A DNA stretch of 64,000 nucleotides from Nocardioides jensenii JCM 1364 = NBRC 14755 (GTDB lineage Bacteria; Actinomycetota; Actinomycetes; Propionibacteriales; Nocardioidaceae). The notes below the pieces were generated by a model. The model searched no databases, was not told where the DNA came from, and saw nothing but the letters and a program-made list of their open reading frames with translations. The first letter of the stretch is position 1. Each line of letters begins with the position of its first letter. The stretch lies in assembly GCF_001552535.1 (NCBI RefSeq), contig NZ_BCRJ01000074.1, positions 1 through 64,000 of the forward strand, given 5' to 3'. Positions 59,544-64,000 of the stretch are shown piece after piece. Made by a program: the position numbers and the translations under genes.

Positions 59544-60509
59544 ATGTCTGAACCTGTCGTCGTCGCCGAGATCTTCCGCTCCGGTGTGGTCGAGGGCCAC
59601 CACTACGGATCCGTCGTCGCACTTGACGCCACCGGCGAGGTGGAGTGGTCGGTCGGCATGGTCGACCAGCCGGTCTTCCCGCGTTCGTGCAACAAGCCGC
59701 TCCAGGCCCTGGCGATGGTGCGCGCCGGGCTCGACCTGCCGCCGGACCTGCTCGCCCTCGGGTGCGCCTCCCACTCCGGTGAGCCGTTCCACATCGATGC
59801 CGTACGCCGAATCCTGGCCGGTGCCGGTCTCGACGAGTCGGCCCTGCAGTGCCCGCCCGATTACCCGCTCGACGACGCGGCCAAGGAGGCACTGATCCGC
59901 GCGGGTGGGGAAAAGGCCCCGGTGCTGATGAACTGCTCCGGCAAGCACGCCTCGATGCTGGCCACCTGCGTGATCAACGGTTGGGACACCGCGACCTACC
60001 TCGCTGTCGACCACCCGCTGCAGGTGCTGATCGCCGAGACGTTCGCCGAGCTGACCGGCGAGTCCGTGGCGCACGTGGCCGTCGACGGATGCGGTGCACC
60101 GCTGCTCTCCACGTCCCTGGTCGGGCTGGCCCGCGCGTTCCGCACCCTGGCGGTCGCCGCTCCCGACTCCGGCCCCGAGGCGCGGATCGCCGCCGCCATG
60201 CGGGAGTTCCCGCAGAACGTGTCCGGCTCGACCCGCGACGAGCTCGCACTGTTCACCGCCATCCCGGGGGCGATCGGCAAGGCCGGGGCGGAGTCCTGCT
60301 ACGCCGTCGCCCTGCCCAACGGTCAGGCGTTCGCGCTGAAGTGCGACGACGGGGCGCCCCGCGTGCGACCGGTGCTGATGGCCGAGGCGCTGCGCCGCTC
60401 TGGCGTCGACAAGCTGGACGGCGTCGACGTCGCGGCGATGAACCAGACCGGTGAGCTGCCGCTGCTCGGTGGCGGCAAGCCCGTCGGCGAGATCCGCGCG
60501 ACCTTCTGA
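59544..60509 (+). CDS. Asparaginase (Rhizobium etli AnsA-like family)
   Basis: A 321-residue member of the asparaginase family once called type II-like, unrelated to the E. coli enzymes. EIFRSGVVEGHHYGSVV opens it, SCNKPLQALAM and LGCASHSGEP carry the conserved Ser/Lys region, and NCSGKHASML and VDGCGAPL are typical. It hydrolyses L-asparagine to aspartate and ammonia in the cytosol. The stop codon overlaps the first unit of the repeat array at 60508. Confidence 0.88.
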   Translation: MSEPVVVAEIFRSGVVEGHHYGSVVALDATGEVEWSVGMVDQPVFPRSCNKPLQALAMVRAGLDLPPDLLALGCASHSGEPFHIDAVRRILAGAGLDESALQCPPDYPLDDAAKEALIRAGGEKAPVLMNCSGKHASMLATCVINGWDTATYLAVDHPLQVLIAETFAELTGESVAHVAVDGCGAPLLSTSLVGLARAFRTLAVAAPDSGPEARIAAAMREFPQNVSGSTRDELALFTAIPGAIGKAGAESCYAVALPNGQAFALKCDDGAPRVRPVLMAEALRRSGVDKLDGVDVAAMNQTGELPLLGGGKPVGEIRATF

Positions 60510-60628
60510 CCCGTCGTGAGTTCGCGCCGACCCGTCGTGAGTTCGCGCCGACCCGTCGTGAGTTCGCGAACTGGCGACGGGTCACCTCGAACTGGCGACG
60601 GGTCACCTCGAACTGGCGACGGGGCGAT
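60508..60628. repeat. Mirror array of 21-bp direct and inverted repeats
   Basis: Three units gacccgtcgtgagttcgcg (60508, 60529, 60550) are followed by three near-inverse units cgaactggcgacgggtcacc (60567, 60588, 60609; the last incomplete). The two sets pair with two mismatches per unit, so the whole can fold as one long hairpin or three stacked ones. It lies just after the asparaginase gene. Confidence 0.85.
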
Positions 60629-60723
60629 AACTCCAGCTAGCAGGTTGTTGAACTCGCAATCTCTTGCTTCCACGCGGGTTTCGACGTCACTGTGGCCCGG
60701 TTCACGTCGTACGGACTTGTGTT

Positions 60724-60741
60724 TGCTAACTTTTGTTAGCA
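60724..60741. promoter_or_regulatory. Operator before XRE gene
   Basis: TGCTAAC-tttt-GTTAGCA is a perfect 7-base inverted repeat ending 10 bp before the ATG at 60752. It is well placed for autoregulation by the XRE protein. Confidence 0.65.
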
Positions 60742-60751
60742 CCATGGAGTC

Positions 60752-61132
60752 ATGGCAAAGGGTGTGGTCGGGAAGACCGTCGAGTCACTGGGTGACTACC
60801 TCAAGGAGCAGCGGACCACCGCAAAGCTCTCACTGAGGCAGCTCGCCGAGCAGGCCGGCGTGTCCAACCCCTACCTGAGTCAGATCGAACGTGGTCTGCG
60901 CAAGCCCTCAGCCGACGTTCTCCAGCAGATCGCCAAGGCCCTGCGGATCTCCGCAGAGCAGCTCTACATCCGTGCCGGGATCTGGAATCCCGAGGACGGC
61001 GGAACCACCACGGTGGAGCTCGCTGTGCTGGCCGACGCGCAGCTGACCGAACGTCAGAAGCAGTCCCTGCTCGACGTCTACTCCTCGTTCCTGGCGCTCA
61101 ATGCCGGGTCCGAGGACGCGACCGACGGCTGA
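60752..61132 (+). CDS. XRE-family transcriptional regulator (Rv0474-like)
   Basis: A 126-residue protein with a Cro/C1-type helix-turn-helix at about 14-70 (LRQLAEQAGVSNPYLSQIE) and a short helical C-terminus. Gene order (XRE, HBHA-like, DUF2516) equals that around Mycobacterium tuberculosis Rv0474-Rv0476, so orthology is likely. The palindrome at 60724 is a likely self-operator. The ribosome site is weak (ggag two to three bases from ATG). Confidence 0.87.
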   Translation: MAKGVVGKTVESLGDYLKEQRTTAKLSLRQLAEQAGVSNPYLSQIERGLRKPSADVLQQIAKALRISAEQLYIRAGIWNPEDGGTTTVELAVLADAQLTERQKQSLLDVYSSFLALNAGSEDATDG

Positions 61133-61188
61133 CCAATCCCACCGGAGCGGTCCACGGGATCGCGACGCACCAACACAAGGAGATCGAC

Positions 61189-61845
<657 letters not shown>

Positions 61846-61927
61846 AGAGACCAACCCGAAGAGGAACAGCTGACCCTGTTCTGACTTCGCTGCTCTGATC
61901 GTGCCTGGCCGGCACCAGGGTCAAGCA

Positions 61928-61960
61928 CGAACCCCCGGACGTATGTGGTCCGGGGGTTCG
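61928..61960 (+). terminator. Hairpin terminator after HBHA-like gene
   Basis: Thirteen-base perfect arms (cgaacccccggac) and a 7-base loop, followed by ttgcgttt. Confidence 0.85.
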
Positions 61961-61976
61961 TTGCGTTTCAAGAGCC

Positions 61977-62016
61977 TGTGCACCGGATCGCAGTCGTGAC
62001 TGCGATCCGGTGCACA
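61977..62016. repeat. 40-bp perfect palindrome
   Basis: Nineteen-base arms (tgtgcaccggatcgcagtc) separated by gt. It lies 16 bp after the terminator and 63 bp before the DUF2516 gene. It has the same design (about 20-base arms, 2-base spacer) as the palindrome at 7971 but an unrelated sequence. Confidence 0.8.
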
Positions 62017-62079
62017 AACTGAGCCTCGGCAATCGGCCGGCGACTCGGCCAGCAGCACGCGACCACGTAGTCTGGTCGG

Positions 62080-62373
62080 GTGCTGAACATCTTCGCCATC
62101 GAGAACTACGTCATGCTCGCCGTGGTCTTGATCGCGCTCGCCATCAAGGTCTTCGCGTTCGTCAACGCGCTCCTGTGGCCCTCGGACGCCTACACGGCGG
62201 CCAACAAGCTGACCAAGCCGGCGTGGGTGGCCATCCTCGGCCTCGCCCTCCTGGCGCAGCTGCTGCTCGCCGAGGCGTCACCGCTGAACCTGCTGCACCT
62301 GATCGGGTCGATCGCCGCGATCGTCTATCTGGTCGACGTCCGCCCGGCGGTCGCCGAGCTGACCCGACGCTGA
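62080..62373 (+). CDS. DUF2516 family membrane protein (Rv0476-like)
   Basis: A 97-residue protein with three predicted membrane helices (about 8-30, 45-65, 70-88) and the family stretch NALLWPSDAYTAANK. Function is unknown. The GTG at 62080 is the only start that gives a complete first helix. Its place after the HBHA-like gene matches mycobacterial order. Confidence 0.82.
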   Translation: MLNIFAIENYVMLAVVLIALAIKVFAFVNALLWPSDAYTAANKLTKPAWVAILGLALLAQLLLAEASPLNLLHLIGSIAAIVYLVDVRPAVAELTRR

Positions 62374-62432
62374 CCCTGAACGACCGCTTGCCGCCGCCTG
62401 TCTGCGCGCCGGCTGCCCGCCCGCTGCCCGCC

Positions 62433-62530
62433 GGGTTCAGCCGCCTGCCCGGGTTCAGCCGCCTGCCCGGGCTCAGCCGCCCGCCCGGGCTCAACCGCCT
62501 GCCCGGGCTCAGCCGCCCGCCTGGACTCAG
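62433..62530. repeat. 18-bp tandem repeats
   Basis: Five units of the form gggttcagccgcctgccc (with t/c changes) plus a partial sixth that overlaps the stop codon of the BY-kinase gene. No protein reads through them convincingly. Confidence 0.8.
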
Positions 62531-64000
62531 AGAGAACGCTTGCGCCGTCCGGCGGGCTCGACCGGCCGTGACGACTCACCGGAGGGCTGCCCGTCGAGGG
62601 TGAGCCTCTCCGCCTCGGCGGAGGCGACGACCTTGCTCGGGTCCGGCGCGTAGCCGTAGCCGTACCCATAGCCGTAGCCGTAGGCGTTGCCGCGCTTCTT
62701 GTTCGGCGCCAGGTTGATCACCACGCCGAGCACCCGGGCGTCGACGGCCTCGACGCGGTCGACCGCGTGGTGCAGCTGGTCCTTGGTGGTCTTGCCGTGG
62801 CGGACGACGATGAACGCGCCGTCGGCCTGCGCGGCGATCAGGGCGGCGTCGGTGACCGGCAGCAACGGCGGGGCGTCGATGATGACGACGTCGAACCGCG
62901 CGCGCAGGTCGGCCAGCAGCTTCTCCATCGCATGGGACTGCAGCAGCTCCGACGGGTTCGGCGGGATCGGGCCGCTGGTCAGCACCTGCAGGCCGGTCCT
63001 CTCGTAGGGCTGGAGCGCCTCGTCGAGCGAGATCTTGCCGACCAGGACGGACGTCGTACCGACCGCGCCGACCAGGCCCATCCGTTCGGCGACCAGCGGG
63101 CGACGCAGGTCGCACTCGACCAGGGCGACCTTCTGGTCGGCCATCGCCAGGGTGACCGCGAGGTTGATCGCCGTGGTCGTCTTGCCCTCACCGGGCAGTG
63201 AGCTGGAGACGACGAAGACCTTGTTGGCCGAGTCGACCTGGACGTACTGCATGTTGGTGCGCAGCACCCGGAAGGCCTCGGCCCAGGGGGTCGCGTCGTC
63301 CAGCGCCTTCGCGGGAGTCTGCTTGACCGCGTTCGCGTCCTGGTAGATGTGGCCGACGACCGGTGCGGCGGTGGCCGTCTCGATGTCCTCCGCGGAGGTG
63401 ACCGAGGTGTCCAGCATCTCGCGGACCACCGCCAGGCCGAGGCCGATGAGCAGGCCGAGCACGGCGGCCAGACCGAGGTTGCGCAGCACGTTGGGAGAGA
63501 CCGGGTCGTCGTTGACGCGGGCGTCGTCGACGATGGAGGCCTTCACGAGCGTGGCGCCGCCGCCCTCGGGCGTCTCGAGCTCGCCGACCATCTCGCTGAG
63601 CCCCTCGGCGTAGGCCTGGGCGATGTCGCGGGCCACCTTGGGATCGGTGTCGGTGGCGGTCAGCTCGAGGATGACGGTCTCGGGCACGACTGTGGCGGTG
63701 ATCTTGCCGGCCAGCTCATCGGCGTCGTAGTCGGCGCCGAGGTTGTCGTTGACCCGGTCGGCCAGCTGACGGCTCTTGATGTTCTCGGCGTACGACGTCA
63801 CGCGCTGGGTGGCGAACGTGTTGCCGGCCAGGGCGTCGGCGGTGTCGGAGGGGGAGGTGGAGATGAACAGTCGCGTGGTCGAGGCGTACTGGGGGGTCGC
63901 CTGCCAGGTCAGCAGGGCGGCGGCGGCGATCGCGAGCAGCAGGCAGGCGACGATCGCCTTCCAGCGACGTCGCACGGTCTGCCAGTAGTCCTTGAGTTCC
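62527..64000 (-). CDS. Wzz/BY-kinase fusion protein, 5' end cut by window
   Basis: The visible 490 residues are a polysaccharide co-polymerase with fused bacterial tyrosine kinase. An N-terminal Wzz domain spans two membrane helices (about 15-35 and 175-195). A CpsD/CapB kinase follows with Walker A LPGEGKTTTA, Walker A' ALVECDLRRP and Walker B VVIIDAPPLLPV. A Tyr/Gly-alternating cluster (five YG units after GNA) is the likely autophosphorylation site. The frame reaches the window end as ELKDYWQTVRRRW, which normally directly follows the start Met, so only about one codon is missing. It controls capsule or exopolysaccharide chain length. Confidence 0.9.
   Translation of the reverse strand, partial: ELKDYWQTVRRRWKAIVACLLLAIAAAALLTWQATPQYASTTRLFISTSPSDTADALAGNTFATQRVTSYAENIKSRQLADRVNDNLGADYDADELAGKITATVVPETVILELTATDTDPKVARDIAQAYAEGLSEMVGELETPEGGGATLVKASIVDDARVNDDPVSPNVLRNLGLAAVLGLLIGLGLAVVREMLDTSVTSAEDIETATAAPVVGHIYQDANAVKQTPAKALDDATPWAEAFRVLRTNMQYVQVDSANKVFVVSSSLPGEGKTTTAINLAVTLAMADQKVALVECDLRRPLVAERMGLVGAVGTTSVLVGKISLDEALQPYERTGLQVLTSGPIPPNPSELLQSHAMEKLLADLRARFDVVIIDAPPLLPVTDAALIAAQADGAFIVVRHGKTTKDQLHHAVDRVEAVDARVLGVVINLAPNKKRGNAYGYGYGYGYGYAPDPSKVVASAEAERLTLDGQPSGESSRPVEPAGRRKRSL

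Noticed and set aside
57679..59892. A 737-residue version of the propeller lipoprotein
   Set aside because: The extra N-terminal residues are Arg/Pro-rich and overlap the divergent asparaginase gene; GTG 59484 gives a proper lipoprotein signal.
60508..60628. CRISPR array
   Set aside because: Units are contiguous without unique spacers, half are inverted, and no cas genes are near.
61977..62016. tRNA-like or phage attachment site
   Set aside because: It is a plain palindrome with a 2-base spacer; no cloverleaf arms and no integrase nearby.

Overview
The window is high-GC DNA from an actinomycete, most probably a Nocardioides-like member of the Nocardioidaceae. The evidence is GC-rich codon use, the core actinobacterial pair gpgS-folP2, an XRE regulator / HBHA-like / DUF2516 trio with mycobacterial-type synteny, and dispersed REP-like repeats of a kind I associate with Nocardioides. 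The genus is an inference. I found no rRNA, tRNA, CRISPR array, integrase or transposase.

Layout. 0-8 kb: an HpcH/HpaI aldolase, a cytochrome P450, a Cof-type HAD phosphatase, a secreted GH78 rhamnosidase-like enzyme, a hemerythrin-domain protein and an unknown gene. 8-46 kb: a dense catabolic region. It holds two Rieske ring-hydroxylating oxygenases (alpha+beta), one ferredoxin and its reductase, four SDR-type or FAD-type dehydrogenases, a two-domain extradiol dioxygenase, an ACMSD-type amidohydrolase, a meta-cleavage-product hydrolase, a 2-keto-4-pentenoate hydratase, three family III CoA transferases, acyl-CoA dehydrogenase, crotonases, a MaoC dehydratase, flavin monooxygenases, three MFS carriers and a TctABC tripartite carboxylate transporter with three further binding proteins, plus GntR and IclR regulators. 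46-52 kb: gpgS, folP2-like, LigB-like and RibD-like genes, an acyl-CoA dehydrogenase and an acyl-CoA synthetase. 52.7-57.7 kb: sulfate assimilation (cysN, cysD, a TauE/SafE carrier, cysC). 57.7-64 kb: a lipoprotein, asparaginase, the XRE/HBHA/DUF2516 genes and a truncated BY-kinase/chain-length gene.

How the genes fit together. The island looks built to import aromatic carboxylates (TctABC), dihydroxylate the ring (Rieske oxygenase + ferredoxin + reductase), rearomatise (SDR), cut the ring (extradiol dioxygenase), decarboxylate (amidohydrolase), hydrolyse (alpha/beta hydrolase), hydrate (MhpD-like) and possibly cleave by aldolase (HpcH-like, 12-812). A CoA-transferase / acyl-CoA dehydrogenase / crotonase branch would process the released acid or side chain. 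The substrate is not identifiable from sequence alone.

Two unlisted structures stand out. First, a 13-bp FadR/GntR-type operator with consensus WTGGWCCAACCAT, usually followed by TGA or TTG, lies in about ten promoters of the island, including that of the GntR gene itself. I found none outside the island. Second, the island is bracketed by a direct repeat (7603-8048 and 46018-46230) whose last 116 bp differ by one base and contain a palindrome of about 42 bp. Two island genes look damaged: a binding protein without its signal peptide, and an oxidoreductase with a 7-bp frameshift.
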